Shown piece after piece: positions 1 to 8,843 of a stretch of 64,000 bases of DNA. The translations under genes and the position numbers were made by a program. This DNA comes from Haloarcula salina (GTDB lineage: Archaea > Halobacteriota > Halobacteria > Halobacteriales > Haloarculaceae). Location of the stretch: NCBI RefSeq assembly GCF_010119195.1, contig NZ_WRXL01000002.1:434001-498000 (forward strand), in the 5' to 3' direction. The stretch's first letter is position 1; each line of letters starts with the position of its first letter. The notes below the pieces were generated by a model. It was not told the origin of the DNA and searched no databases. It saw nothing but the letters and a program-made list of their open reading frames with translations.

Positions 1-878
1 AGGAGGTGCTGGGGCGCGCTGTCGTCCTCGTACTGCGAGGCAATGAACGACTCCAGGGCGACCTGCAGCGGGACGCTCGCACAGAGACCGTCGCCGTCGG
101 CGTGGTGACGCATCCGGATCGGGCGGCCCGAGAGCACCGTCTTGCGGAGTTCGGTCGCGACCTCTCGGAGGTCGTCCCACAGCTTCTCGAAGGCGGGCCA
201 CTCGACGAGCGGTTCCACGTCGGCCGGCTCGGCGGCCGCTTCGAGCGCCGCGTCGAGGTCGGCCGCCACGTCGGCGGCCGCGTCGCCGGAGAGGACGGAA
301 AGCGAGTCGGCCTCGATCTGGAGGCCGTCGTCGCGCTCCTCGGCCCGGCCCGAGACGCGGACGATGTCGTCGATCTCTACGTCTGGGTACGCGCGGACGC
401 CCGCCTCCTCGAAGGCGGCACAGGGGACGATGCCGGTCTCGTCGCGGACCTGGAACACCGTCGGGCCGCCGGTCTGTTTGATCTGGACGACCTGGCCTTC
501 GAGGACGACGGTCGAACCGGTCGCGCCGTCGAGGTCGTCGACGGTCGTCGCGTCGCCGTGGACGACGTGCTGTTCCTCGTAGCCGTCGACGCGGACCTCT
601 TCGAAGCTGAGATCGCCGTCGGGGCGGATCTCGCCCAGTTCGACGATGAGCTCGTCGCCCACGTCGTAGGGGCCGATCAGGTTCGAGTCGTGGACGAGCC
701 CGGAGACGGCGTCCGAGAGGTCGACGAACACGCCGTACTCGACGACGCCGTTGACGGTTGCGTGGTACAGTGCGCCCTCTTCGAGATCATCTACCGTACA
801 TTCATCCGCGAGATCGTAGACGACGGTCCCGCCGTCGGGGACCGCGGCACCGTCGTCGGTGCCAGTTGGCGAAGACAT
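1..878 (-). CDS. RecJ-like DHH phosphoesterase, S1 and OB-fold N-terminus (3' part cut by window edge)
   Basis: This minus-strand frame is open from the ATG at 876-878 to the left edge, so only about 292 residues are visible. An S1-like RNA/DNA-binding domain lies near residues 35-90 (VVEYGVFVDLSDAVSGLVH). A second OB-fold follows near 105-175 (VVLEGQVVQIKQTGGPTVFQ). The start of a DHH catalytic domain lies near 255 (MRHHADGDGLCAS, a metal-binding HxDxDG-type motif). S1 plus OB plus DHH is the arrangement of haloarchaeal RecJ-like single-strand exonucleases. The gene is divergent from the JAMM gene. The family is clear; the substrate is inferred. Confidence 0.82.
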   Translation of the reverse strand, partial: MSSPTGTDDGAAVPDGGTVVYDLADECTVDDLEEGALYHATVNGVVEYGVFVDLSDAVSGLVHDSNLIGPYDVGDELIVELGEIRPDGDLSFEEVRVDGYEEQHVVHGDATTVDDLDGATGSTVVLEGQVVQIKQTGGPTVFQVRDETGIVPCAAFEEAGVRAYPDVEIDDIVRVSGRAEERDDGLQIEADSLSVLSGDAAADVAADLDAALEAAAEPADVEPLVEWPAFEKLWDDLREVATELRKTVLSGRPIRMRHHADGDGLCASVPLQVALESFIASQYEDDSAPQHL

Positions 879-971
879 TTGCCGTTTCTTCGGTGCTCCC
901 CGGTTTGTACTCTTCGGAATCGAGGGAGGTCCGAACACAACGCGTAAAAAGCGGCCGACCCGACTGTGAGT

Positions 972-1469
972 ATGGGGTTGTTCCGAACGGGCGGGATTCT
1001 CGGGATCGCGGAGTCGGCCCTCGAGTTCGCGCTCGCGGCCTCCGAGGAGTCCCATCCCAACGAGTACATGGGGCTCCTCCGGGGCGATGACGCCAGCAAG
1101 CTCGGGCTCGACGAGGACGGGACGGTCCTGACCGACGTGCTCGTCATCCCGGGGACGCAGTCGAACCCGGTGAGCGCGACCGTCAAGACGAGCATGGTGC
1201 CGAACGACATGCGAGCCGCGGGGTCGATCCACTCGCACCCGAACGGCGTCCTCAAGCCGAGCGACGCCGACCTCGCAACGTTCGGGCGCGGCGACGTGCA
1301 CATCATCGTGGGCTATCCGTACGGCCGCGACGACTGGCAGGCCTTCGACAACGACGGCAACGAGGTCGAACTGCCGGTACTCGACGTGGACCCGCCCGAG
1401 GAGGCGTTCTTCGACTTCGACCAGTCCGACATCGACGCCGAACTCCGCGAGGAGGAGTTCGACCGGTGA
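972..1469 (+). CDS. JAMM/MPN+ metalloprotease (desampylase-type)
   Basis: 165-residue single-domain protein with a complete JAMM zinc motif: H87-x-H89-x7-S97-x2-D100 ([16 protein letters not shown]), plus a candidate catalytic Glu upstream ([10 protein letters not shown]). Archaeal JAMM proteins cleave ubiquitin-like SAMP proteins from targets, and desampylase is the likely activity. I use the ATG at 972; a GTG at 966 would add two residues. An A-rich stretch near 950 suits a near-leaderless transcript. Its stop overlaps the start of ribL, so the two are probably co-transcribed. The link to riboflavin metabolism is positional only. Confidence 0.85.
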   Translation: MGLFRTGGILGIAESALEFALAASEESHPNEYMGLLRGDDASKLGLDEDGTVLTDVLVIPGTQSNPVSATVKTSMVPNDMRAAGSIHSHPNGVLKPSDADLATFGRGDVHIIVGYPYGRDDWQAFDNDGNEVELPVLDVDPPEEAFFDFDQSDIDAELREEEFDR

Positions 1470-1894
1470 CCCGCGTCGTCGCGCAGGGCACGTTCGACAT
1501 TCTCCACCCGGGCCACGTCCACTACCTGCGTGACGCCGCCGACATGGGCGACGAACTCCACGTCATCGTCGCCCGCTCGGTCAACGTCACGCACAAGGCT
1601 CAGCCAGTGGTCCCCGACGAGCAGCGCCGCGAGATGGTCGCCGCGCTCAAGCCCGTCGACGAGGCGCACCTGGGCCATCCGGAGGACATCTTCGTGCCCA
1701 TCGAACGCATTCAACCGGACGTCATCGCGCTCGGCTACGACCAGCACCACGACGACGAGCAACTGAAAGCGGCGCTCGCCGCCCGCGGCCTCGACTGCGA
1801 GATTCGTCGCGCGAGCCCGCTCGAAGCCGAGGCGGCAGAGCGGCTGCTGTCGACCGGACGGATCATCGACAAGGTGCTCGACGAGCGAGACTGA
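1466..1894 (+). CDS. ribL: FAD synthase (archaeal RibL-type cytidylyltransferase-like)
   Basis: 142-residue nucleotidyltransferase. The N-terminal HxGH-class motif H14-P-G-H17 sits in [18 protein letters not shown], and a downstream candidate nucleotide-binding segment resembles the family ([12 protein letters not shown]). Archaeal RibL transfers AMP from ATP to FMN to make FAD. It starts at a GTG that overlaps the JAMM stop (GTGA), which suggests translational coupling. Length and motif fit the archaeal monofunctional enzyme rather than bacterial bifunctional RibF. A glycerol-3-phosphate cytidylyltransferase-like role is the main alternative. Confidence 0.87.
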   Translation: MTRVVAQGTFDILHPGHVHYLRDAADMGDELHVIVARSVNVTHKAQPVVPDEQRREMVAALKPVDEAHLGHPEDIFVPIERIQPDVIALGYDQHHDDEQLKAALAARGLDCEIRRASPLEAEAAERLLSTGRIIDKVLDERD

Positions 1895-1906
1895 GGGGTC
1901 GACTCC

Positions 1907-2365
1907 TCAGCCCGACGGGTCCGTCGTCGGCGTTCCCGCGCTCTCGACGGTGATGATCGCCTCCGAGACGACCCGCTCGTCTGTGGTTTCGGAGCCCGCT
2001 TCGACGGGGAGCGCGTACGTTCCGGGCGCTGCCGTCGGCGGGACGGCGACCGATAACTGGCCGCGCACCGAGTCGACCGCCGGATCCCAGACCAGTTGCG
2101 GCGGATACGACTCTCGGACGGCGGTCGGCTGTGGCTCGAAGTTCTCGTAGGTGATCTGCCAGCTCTCGGGCACGTCGCCCAGCCGCCAGGTGAGGACGCC
2201 GACGAGGGACGCCTGTACGTCGATGGTCGCCGTCTCGCCCGGCACGACGGTCGCACCCGACGTTTCGACGGAGAGCGAACCGCCGGAACCCCCGCCGGGC
2301 GAGCGACAGCCGGCGACCAGCGTGGTTCCGGCGGCGAGCGCGAGAAGTGTACGCCGAGTAACCAT
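1907..2365 (-). CDS. Predicted secreted lipoprotein, unknown function
   Basis: 152 residues. The N-terminus has a twin arginine (MVTRRTLLAL), a hydrophobic stretch and a lipobox ending in Cys-20 (LVAGC), so a Tat-exported lipoprotein is likely. The mature part is Gly/Ser-rich at first, then a single beta-rich domain of about 100 residues ending in a Thr/Pro/Ser tail. I recognise no enzyme motif. It converges with ribL (stop codons 12 bp apart) and lies downstream of the aminotransferase on the same strand, without an obvious shared operon. Confidence 0.75.
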   Translation of the reverse strand: MVTRRTLLALAAGTTLVAGCRSPGGGSGGSLSVETSGATVVPGETATIDVQASLVGVLTWRLGDVPESWQITYENFEPQPTAVRESYPPQLVWDPAVDSVRGQLSVAVPPTAAPGTYALPVEAGSETTDERVVSEAIITVESAGTPTTDPSG

Positions 2366-2413
2366 ACCGGCGGTTCCGGCGGCGGGGTGAAAACAGTTCG
2401 TGGAACGGCCGGC

Positions 2414-3574
2414 TCAGAGCAGGTCTTCCGCGGCGAGGCGGTCGACGGCCTCCTCGAGGCGGTCCTTGCTGTTGGCGTAGGAGAAGCGGGCGTAGCCCGG
2501 CGTCCCGAACGCGCTGCCGGGGACGGTCGCGACCTGCGCGTCGGAGATCGCCCTGTCGCACCACTCGGTGTCGTCGACGTCGGGGGCGACTTCCGGCATC
2601 ATGTAGAACGCGCCCTGCGGTTCGGGGACGCGGACGCCGCGCTCCTCCAGCAGGTCGATGAGGAACTCGCGGCGCTCGGCGAAGGCCTGGCGCATCTCCT
2701 CGACGGCGTCGTCGGTGTTCGTGAGCGCCTCGACGCCGGCGTGCTGGACGAAGTTCACCGCACAGGAGACGGAGTGGGAGTGGACCTTCCCCGCCTGCGA
2801 GACGAGATCCTCGGGGCCGGCGAAGTAGCCGAGTCGCCAGCCGGTCATCGCGTAGGCCTTCGAGAAGCCGTTGAGCGTGACCGTCCGGTCGGTCATGCCG
2901 TCGAGCGTGCCGAGCGAGACGGCCTCCGCGCCGTCGTAGGTAATTTCCTTGTAAATCTCGTCGGAGATGACCGTGATGTCGTGCTCGACGGCGAGGTCGC
3001 GGACGCCCTCCATCGCCTCTCGGGAGTACACCGCGCCGTGGGGGTTGCCCGGCGAGTTGACGACGAGGAGCGCGGTGTCGTCGGAGACGGCCTCGGCGAG
3101 GTCGTCGAGCGCGCCCTCCAGCTGGAAGTCGTGGGCCGCCGTGTCGACGCGGGTCAGCGTCCCGCCGGCGAGCTTCGCCATCGCCTCGTAGGAGACCCAC
3201 GCGGGGTCCAGCAGGGCGACCTCGTCATCGCCGTCGATGATCGTCTGGAAGATCTCGTAGAGGGCCTGCTTGCCGCCCGGCGTGACGATGAGGTTGTCCG
3301 CGCCGTACTGAGTGAGGCCGTCGTCGTGGAGCTTGTCGACGAGCGCGTCCTTGAGTTCGGGGATGCCGTTCGAGGGGGTGTAGCCGGTGTGGCCGGCGTC
3401 GAGCGCGGCCTTGGCGGCGTCCTTGATGTTCTCAGGCGTGTCGAAGTCGGGCTCGCCGACGCTCAGGTCGACGACGTCCTTGCCCTCGGCTTCGAGCTCT
3501 GCGGCCTTGTTGCTGATCGCGAGCGTGGCGCTCGGTTCTACACGTTCGACGCGGGATGCGAAGTCCATAGTCAT
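2414..3574 (-). CDS. Class I/II PLP-dependent aminotransferase (AspC-like)
   Basis: 386 residues from the ATG at 3572-3574, which overlaps the ribH stop by four bases (ATGA). A start two codons later (MDFASR) is also possible; the longer frame to 3991 is antisense-type sequence and not credible. Fold-type I features are present: the N-terminal LSVGEPDFDTP, NSPGNPHG, the cofactor lysine near residue 239 in LNGFSKAYAMTGWRLG, and the C-terminal ARFSYANS substrate-carboxylate Arg region. It probably transaminates aspartate or aromatic amino acids with 2-oxoglutarate; the exact substrate cannot be read from sequence. Confidence 0.9.
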   Translation of the reverse strand: MTMDFASRVERVEPSATLAISNKAAELEAEGKDVVDLSVGEPDFDTPENIKDAAKAALDAGHTGYTPSNGIPELKDALVDKLHDDGLTQYGADNLIVTPGGKQALYEIFQTIIDGDDEVALLDPAWVSYEAMAKLAGGTLTRVDTAAHDFQLEGALDDLAEAVSDDTALLVVNSPGNPHGAVYSREAMEGVRDLAVEHDITVISDEIYKEITYDGAEAVSLGTLDGMTDRTVTLNGFSKAYAMTGWRLGYFAGPEDLVSQAGKVHSHSVSCAVNFVQHAGVEALTNTDDAVEEMRQAFAERREFLIDLLEERGVRVPEPQGAFYMMPEVAPDVDDTEWCDRAISDAQVATVPGSAFGTPGYARFSYANSKDRLEEAVDRLAAEDLL

Positions 3575-3984
3575 TGTTCGAGTTCCGTGGCGAGTTCGAT
3601 GGCGCTCGTGACGGCCGAAGCACCCTTGTCGGTCCGGGCCTCGGCCTCGTCCTGGCTCATGCCCGGGCCGATGATGCCCAGCGTGACGGGGGTGTCGCGG
3701 TCGAGGGACACGTCGGTCAGCCCCTGGGCGGCGGCGTGACCGATGACCGCGTCGTGGTCGGTGTCGCCGCTGACGATGGCTCCGAGGACCGCGACGGCGT
3801 CGACGTCCGACCGGCGCGCGAGGCGGTCGGCCGCGAGCGGCGTGTCGTACGAGCCCGGGACGGACACCGTGTCCACGATGTCCGCCTCGCGGTCCGCGGC
3901 CGCCTCGCGCGCCCCGCGCTCCATCTCGCCGATGACCTCCCCGTGTTTGTCGTACTGGGCGATGACCAGCCCGAGCTGCACCAT
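3571..3984 (-). CDS. ribH: 6,7-dimethyl-8-ribityllumazine synthase
   Basis: 137 residues, the usual length of archaeal RibH. Recognisable family segments are the N-terminal VIAQYDKH, the VPGSYDTPLAADRL helix start, AVLGAIVSGDTDHDAV with the catalytic His, and TLGIIGPGMSQDEAEAR with GAS following for phosphate binding. It condenses the ribityl-aminouracil with dihydroxybutanone phosphate, the next-to-last riboflavin step. It is the first gene of a two-gene operon with the aminotransferase. With ribL 2 kb away, two flavin genes share the neighbourhood but not the operon. Confidence 0.93.
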   Translation of the reverse strand: MVQLGLVIAQYDKHGEVIGEMERGAREAAADREADIVDTVSVPGSYDTPLAADRLARRSDVDAVAVLGAIVSGDTDHDAVIGHAAAQGLTDVSLDRDTPVTLGIIGPGMSQDEAEARTDKGASAVTSAIELATELEQ

Positions 3985-4112
3985 ACGTCACACCGAGGCA
4001 GGGGTCAATAAAGTACTACCGTTCCGTCCTCAGCGCCCTACCCCGGCACTCGCGGCCGACAGCGTCGACGCGCCCCGCGCTCGCGACACTTCTGTAAACC
4101 AGAAGGATTCTA

Positions 4113-6110
4113 ATGCCCCCTGTGCTTCCCACAGACATGGCTGCGTCGTCTTCGCTCTCCGCCCTCCGCCGTCTCCGCGACCGAACTCGGTCCTGGGTCG
4201 ACGACGACCCGCACGCCGCGACGAAGCTCGTCGTCGGCGTGACGCTGCTTGGCCTCCTGTGCCGACTCGTCGCGCTCGGCCACCGCGTGGCCCACTTCGA
4301 CGAGGGACGGGTCGCCTACTGGGCGCTCAATCTCCGCGACTCCGGCTCGTTCGCCTACCGGTACATCATCCACGGCCCGTTCATCCAGCACGTCGACTCG
4401 TGGCTGTTCGCGGTCGTCGCGCCCACCGACTTCTGGATGCGGTTCCCCGTCGCGGTCATCGGCGGGCTCCTTCCGCTGACGGCCCTGCTGTTTCGCGAGC
4501 ACCTCCGGGACGAGGAGACGGTTCTCACCGCGGTCTTCCTGGCGGTCAATCCCGCCTTGCTGTACTTCTCGCGGTTCATGCGCAGCGACGTGCTGGTCGC
4601 GGCGTTCATGTTCACGGCGTTCGGCTTTCTCGTCCGGTTCCGCGACACCCGGAAGGCGCGCTACCTCTACGCCGTGGCGACCTTCGTGGCTTTCGGATTC
4701 GCGGCGAAGGAGAACGCTATCGTCTACATACTGACGTGGCTCGGGGCAAGCGGCCTGCTGCTGGCCAAGCTGTTCGTCCTCCCCAACGGCTACCGCGACG
4801 CGCTCGGGTTCCTCCGAACCGTCCCGAGCGCCGGCGCGGTCTGGAGTCGTGTCACCGGCCGCGTTCGCGGCGATGTCGCCATGCTGAAGGGCGTCGTCGG
4901 ATCGTTTCGCGACCGCCACGACAGCGCCGGGACGGTCCTCGCCGCCTACGCCGGCCACGTCGTCCTCGCGGTGGTAGTGTTCGCCTTCGTCTCGCTGTTC
5001 TTCTACGCGCCCCGCGGCGCGGGCGTCGCAGGCATCGAGCACCCGCCGACACCGGCGACGGCGGGCGACGTGAACTTCTGGTCGGGCGTGACGAACCCGA
5101 CGCTGTTCCCCGAACTCGTTCAGGTGACCTGGGAGCGCGTCGTCGACCAGTTCAGCGAGTGGTTCTCGCCGGCTTCCGAGAAGGCGACGACGACGGAGAC
5201 CGGCCTCATCGAGTCCCTCGAAGGATTCTACGAGAGCGTCGACGGCCACTACGAGGTGCTGCTGAAGGCCCTCGCGTTCACGTCGATGCCGCTGCTCGCG
5301 TTCTCCGTCTTCGGCTACGCCCTCGACCGCCTCGGGGCCGTCGAGGCGCGCCACCTCGTCCCGTTCGTCGCCTACGGCGGCTTCGTCTCCATCCTCGGCT
5401 ACCCGATCGGCACGGACATCGGCGCGCCGTGGCTGGCCGTCCACGTCGTCGTCCCGCTGTCGATCCCGGCCGCCGTGGGGCTGGCCGCCGTCTTCCGCTG
5501 GGGCGGCGAGGCGCTGTCGGCCGACGACGTGACCGGCGTCGCCATCGCGGCCGTCATCCTGCTGCTGGTCTCCGCGCTCGTCGTCAACACCGCCGCGACG
5601 CGGGTGTACTCGAACGAGCACCTCGAAGGCAACTCCCTCGTGCAGTTCGCCCAGCCACAGGAGTCGCTGCGCGAGGACCTCAACGCGATGGACCGCATCG
5701 CGACGGCCCACGACGGCGGGCCCGACCTGGTCGTCTACTACGGCGAGTCCGGTGACGCGTACGACGGCGACGACGCCTACGTCAAGGAGAACCGCGACAA
5801 CTGGAACGAGTCGTGGTGGGTCACCAGGCCGACCTGCCTGAACTGGTACAACACGCTGCCGCTGCCGTGGTACTTCGCGGCCGACGACGTGAGCGTCGCC
5901 TGCGAGAACAGCGAGCGCGCACTCGCCGAGCGCGCCGAGGGCACGACGCCGCCGATGGTCATCACCCAGCCAATCGACGGGACGGTCCCCGCCGAGCGGC
6001 TCCGCGCCGCCGGCTACGAGCCGCGGACGCACCTGATGCGCACGAAGTACGACTCCAACGAGATCACCGTTTGGGTCCACGAGTCCCACGCCCGAGAAAC
6101 GAACGCTTAA
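4113..6110 (+). CDS. Polytopic GT-C-like membrane protein of the Agl23 / TIGR03663 family
   Basis: 665 residues from the ATG at 4113; an in-frame ATG at 4137 (MAASSS) would also serve. Many transmembrane helices follow a basic N-terminus. The first external loop holds AHFDEGRVAYW, an acidic GT-C-type motif, and FSRFMRSDVLVAAFMF follows, as in PMT-type glycosyltransferases. A soluble C-terminal domain starts near residue 500. The family is annotated in haloarchaea as flippase activity-associated protein Agl23, linked to lipid-bound glycans for N-glycosylation. A perfect 6-bp inverted repeat (CTTCTG-TAAAC-CAGAAG, 4089-4105) lies just upstream. Function is inferred from the family. Confidence 0.82.
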   Translation: MPPVLPTDMAASSSLSALRRLRDRTRSWVDDDPHAATKLVVGVTLLGLLCRLVALGHRVAHFDEGRVAYWALNLRDSGSFAYRYIIHGPFIQHVDSWLFAVVAPTDFWMRFPVAVIGGLLPLTALLFREHLRDEETVLTAVFLAVNPALLYFSRFMRSDVLVAAFMFTAFGFLVRFRDTRKARYLYAVATFVAFGFAAKENAIVYILTWLGASGLLLAKLFVLPNGYRDALGFLRTVPSAGAVWSRVTGRVRGDVAMLKGVVGSFRDRHDSAGTVLAAYAGHVVLAVVVFAFVSLFFYAPRGAGVAGIEHPPTPATAGDVNFWSGVTNPTLFPELVQVTWERVVDQFSEWFSPASEKATTTETGLIESLEGFYESVDGHYEVLLKALAFTSMPLLAFSVFGYALDRLGAVEARHLVPFVAYGGFVSILGYPIGTDIGAPWLAVHVVVPLSIPAAVGLAAVFRWGGEALSADDVTGVAIAAVILLLVSALVVNTAATRVYSNEHLEGNSLVQFAQPQESLREDLNAMDRIATAHDGGPDLVVYYGESGDAYDGDDAYVKENRDNWNESWWVTRPTCLNWYNTLPLPWYFAADDVSVACENSERALAERAEGTTPPMVITQPIDGTVPAERLRAAGYEPRTHLMRTKYDSNEITVWVHESHARETNA

Positions 6111-6135
6111 CCCCGACGCTGTGAAAGCGCGCGGT

Positions 6136-7281
6136 ATGACGCTCACTTCGCCCGGCCCCACCGTCGGCGTCGTCGGCGGCGGCCAGCTCGGACGGATGCT
6201 CGGCGAAGCGGCCGCGCCGCTCGGCCTCGAACTGCTCGTCGCCGACCCGACGCCGGACTGCCCGGCCGCGCCGGTCGTCCGCGACCAGCTCGTCGGCGGC
6301 TTCGAGGACGAAGAGACGTTCCGCGACCTCGCCGAGCGCTCTGACTACCTCACCTTCGAGATCGAACTGGCCGACCCGGACGTGCTCGAACGCGTCGCCG
6401 AGGAGACCGGCACGCCGGTCCACCCCGCGCCCGAGACGCTCCGGACGATTCAGGACAAGCTCGTCCAGAAGCGCCGCCTCGCCGACGCCGGCGTCCCGGT
6501 CCCCGAGTTCCGCGCCGTCGACAGCGCCGCGGACCTCCGCGAGGCCTGCGAGGACCTCGGCTACCCGGCGATGCTCAAGGCCCGGACCGGCGGCTACGAC
6601 GGCCGCGGGAACGTCCCCGTCGAGGGGCCCGACGCCGTCGAGGACGCTGTCGACGACATCGCCGGCCCGGCCATGGTCGAGGAGATGGTCGACTTCGAAC
6701 GCGAGCTCGCCGTGATGGGCTGTCGCGGCGACGGAGAGCGCGACGCCTTCCCGGTCACGGAGACGATCCACGAGGCCGAGATCCTCCGAGAGTCGGTCGC
6801 GCCCGCCCGCGCGTCGGACGACGTGCGCGAGCGCGCCAGAGACGTGGCCCACGACGTGCTCGACGCGATGGACGGCCGCGGCGTCTTCGGCATCGAACTG
6901 TTCGAGACGACCGACGGCGAGATCCTGCTCAACGAGATCGCTCCGCGGCCGCACAACTCCGGGCACTGGACCATCGAGGGCTGTCACACCTCCCAGTTCG
7001 AACAGCACCTCCGCGCCGTCGCCGGCCTCCCGCTCGGCACGACCGACCAGCGGTTCCCAACCGTCTCGACGAACATCCTCGGCGACGTGGCCGAGCGCCA
7101 GCCCGCGGCACTCAGCGGCGAGGAGGGAATCCTGGAAACGCCGCGCGCGCACCTCCACTGGTACGGCAAGCGCGAGGTGTACGACCTCCGGAAGATGGGC
7201 CACGTGACGCTGACCGGCGACGACCCGGACGCCCTGCTCGCGGACGCGCGAGACCTCCGCGACGGGCTGACCTTCGAGTGA
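6136..7281 (+). CDS. purK: 5-(carboxyamino)imidazole ribonucleotide synthase
   Basis: 381-residue ATP-grasp enzyme. It opens with the Rossmann-like VGVVGGGQLGRMLGEAAAPL, has the ATP-grasp lysine segment YPAMLKARTGGYDGRGN, and the metal-binding ELFETTDGEILLNEIAPRPH with the family NSGHWTIEG segment. It makes N5-CAIR from AIR, bicarbonate and ATP in purine synthesis. I use the ATG at 6136; a GTG at 6121 would add five residues. The usual partner purE is not adjacent: the next gene is a halocyanin. Confidence 0.94.
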   Translation: MTLTSPGPTVGVVGGGQLGRMLGEAAAPLGLELLVADPTPDCPAAPVVRDQLVGGFEDEETFRDLAERSDYLTFEIELADPDVLERVAEETGTPVHPAPETLRTIQDKLVQKRRLADAGVPVPEFRAVDSAADLREACEDLGYPAMLKARTGGYDGRGNVPVEGPDAVEDAVDDIAGPAMVEEMVDFERELAVMGCRGDGERDAFPVTETIHEAEILRESVAPARASDDVRERARDVAHDVLDAMDGRGVFGIELFETTDGEILLNEIAPRPHNSGHWTIEGCHTSQFEQHLRAVAGLPLGTTDQRFPTVSTNILGDVAERQPAALSGEEGILETPRAHLHWYGKREVYDLRKMGHVTLTGDDPDALLADARDLRDGLTFE

Positions 7282-7344
7282 GGCCGGCGACGGGCCGCCG
7301 TCGAGAACCGAGCGGCCTTTGCCCGTCCGGTTCCGAGTCCGACT

Positions 7345-7788
7345 ATGGAGCGACGGGACTTCCTCCGCGCCGTCGGACCGGCCGCCGGCATCGGGCTGGC
7401 GGGCTGTATCGGAAACGGGACAGCGGGCGGCGACTACGACGTGGGGATGTCGGCCAAGGCGTTTCGCCCCACCCGTATCGAGGTCCGACCGGGAACGACC
7501 GTCAGGTGGCTCAACACCAGCAAGCAGGGTCACACGGTCACCGCCTACGGCGAGCAGATCCCCGACGAGGCCGAGTTCTTCGCGAGCGGCGATTTCGACA
7601 GCGAGCAGGCGGCCCGCGACGCCTGGGGTAACGCCACGGAGGGCACGCTGTTCGAGGGCCAGGAGTACACCCACACGTTCGAGGTGCTCGGGACGTACCC
7701 CTACTTCTGTATTCCCCACGAGCGGGGCGGGATGGTCGGGACCGTCGTCGTGACCGAAGACGCGGCGACGCCGACCGCGAGCGAGTGA
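7345..7788 (+). CDS. Halocyanin-type blue copper lipoprotein
   Basis: 147 residues. Twin-arginine start (MERRDFLRAVG), lipobox LAGC, then a plastocyanin-like domain. Type-1 copper ligands are all visible: His-63 (GHTV), Cys-122, His-125 (YFCIPHE) and Met-130 (GGM). Halocyanins are membrane-anchored one-electron carriers on the outer face of haloarchaeal cells. An insertion near 85-100 (SEQAARDAWGN) is typical of haloarchaeal members. It stands alone between purK and the convergent S3Ae gene; its redox partner cannot be inferred here. Confidence 0.92.
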   Translation: MERRDFLRAVGPAAGIGLAGCIGNGTAGGDYDVGMSAKAFRPTRIEVRPGTTVRWLNTSKQGHTVTAYGEQIPDEAEFFASGDFDSEQAARDAWGNATEGTLFEGQEYTHTFEVLGTYPYFCIPHERGGMVGTVVVTEDAATPTASE

Positions 7789-7978
7789 GCGGCCCCGGTA
7801 CGTCGTCGGGGGGCTCAGCGACGCAACTCCGTCAGTATCGGTCGGAGCCGCCCGGCTGTTGTCACTCGAGGAGGCTCCCCGTCACGTCGTGGCCGACGGC
7901 GTGGCTACGCGGGGCTGGTTCGCGACGACGGAAAAATGCGAATCGAACGGTCCGACGGCGAAGCGACCGTCGACGGCG

Positions 7979-8620
7979 TTAGCTCTCGACGTCGACGTCT
8001 TCTTCGTCCACGTCGACGGCGGTCTCCTCTTCGGCGGCGACTTCCTCGGGGCGGGCCTCGAGGGTCGTCTTCTGGATCTCGACGCGGCGCAGGGGGTAGA
8101 TGTCCTTCGCCTCGCCGTAGATGGCCGAGGAGAGTCGGCCCTCGACGACGCTGTCGACGAGTTCCTCGAAGGTGCGGTCTTCGGCCGTCTCCTCGACGAG
8201 GTCGATCATCGTCCGGCGGATGGCCTTCTCCTGGGAGGCGTCGGCCTTCTTCGTCGTGACGGCGACGGGCTGGACCTGGACGCGGTAGTCGTCCGTGGTC
8301 AGCACGGTGACGAAGGCCTCGACCTTCGAGGAGCCGCGGCGGACGAGCGAGCGCAGGTAGTCCCGCGTCAGCTCGTGGCGGACGAACTCCGTGTACGCGG
8401 AGTCCGAGGCGACCTCGTTGATCTTGAAGGTCAGCTTGGTGTTGTTCTCGCTGGCGTCGTCGGTCAGTTCGCCGAGCGTGGTTTCGATGGTGCGTCCGAG
8501 CACCTTGTCCGGTTCGTCTGCGGGTGTCTTGCCGAGCGCCTCCCGGTCGAACTGTTCGGGAGCCTGCACGGTGTACCACCGCTTCTGCTGTGCGCGTTTG
8601 GATACGCTTCGTTCACTCAT
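7979..8620 (-). CDS. rps3ae: 30S ribosomal protein S3Ae (eS1)
   Basis: 213 residues with the archaeal/eukaryotic S3Ae signature near the N-terminus (KRWYTVQAPEQFDREALGKT). Family segments follow (RTIETTLGEL, HELTRDYLRSLVRRGSSKV, IYPLRRVEIQKTTL), ending in a very acidic tail typical of halophiles. It is a small-subunit protein near the mRNA exit site. Its ATG overlaps the stop of pcc1, making it the last gene of an S15, RecJ-like, Pcc1, S3Ae operon read leftward. Confidence 0.96.
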   Translation of the reverse strand: MSERSVSKRAQQKRWYTVQAPEQFDREALGKTPADEPDKVLGRTIETTLGELTDDASENNTKLTFKINEVASDSAYTEFVRHELTRDYLRSLVRRGSSKVEAFVTVLTTDDYRVQVQPVAVTTKKADASQEKAIRRTMIDLVEETAEDRTFEELVDSVVEGRLSSAIYGEAKDIYPLRRVEIQKTTLEARPEEVAAEEETAVDVDEEDVDVES

Positions 8621-8843
8621 GGTTGGATCGTGTGTCGTTGTTGGCTAGCTGTGCTGCGACTCTGAGGTTGACGACGTAGTCGTCGACGGTCGCCTGGAGG
8701 CCGCCGGTCGTGTCGCGCTCGACGGTCGTGACCACCGCGTCGTCTTCGACGCGGGTGGTCATCTCGTCGGTGTTGTCCGGGCGGAGCGCGTTCGCGACGC
8801 GCTCGGGCGAGTCGTGCGTGGTGCGGATCTCGGCCCGTCTCAT
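8613..8843 (-). CDS. pcc1: KEOPS complex subunit Pcc1
   Basis: 76 residues, matching the small Pcc1 family: a ferredoxin-like core beginning RRAEIRTTHDSPERVANALRP and ending in the helix TVDDYVVNLRVAAQLA. Pcc1 dimerises and bridges Kae1 in the KEOPS complex, which puts threonylcarbamoyl on A37 of tRNAs that read ANN codons. It overlaps both neighbours by a few bases, in the conserved archaeal position next to S3Ae and S15. Family known; partners (Kae1-Bud32, Cgi121) lie outside the window. Confidence 0.9.
   Translation of the reverse strand: MRRAEIRTTHDSPERVANALRPDNTDEMTTRVEDDAVVTTVERDTTGGLQATVDDYVVNLRVAAQLANNDTRSNHE

Noticed and set aside
2414-3991. Aminotransferase extended to 525 residues
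   Set aside because: The added N-terminus is an out-of-frame reading of ribH; homology starts at MTMDF, and the ATGA overlap with ribH fixes the start.
3743-5755. Long overlapping frames around the Agl23-type gene on both strands
   Set aside because: Arg/Pro-rich out-of-phase translations of the membrane protein gene; no start signal or domain.
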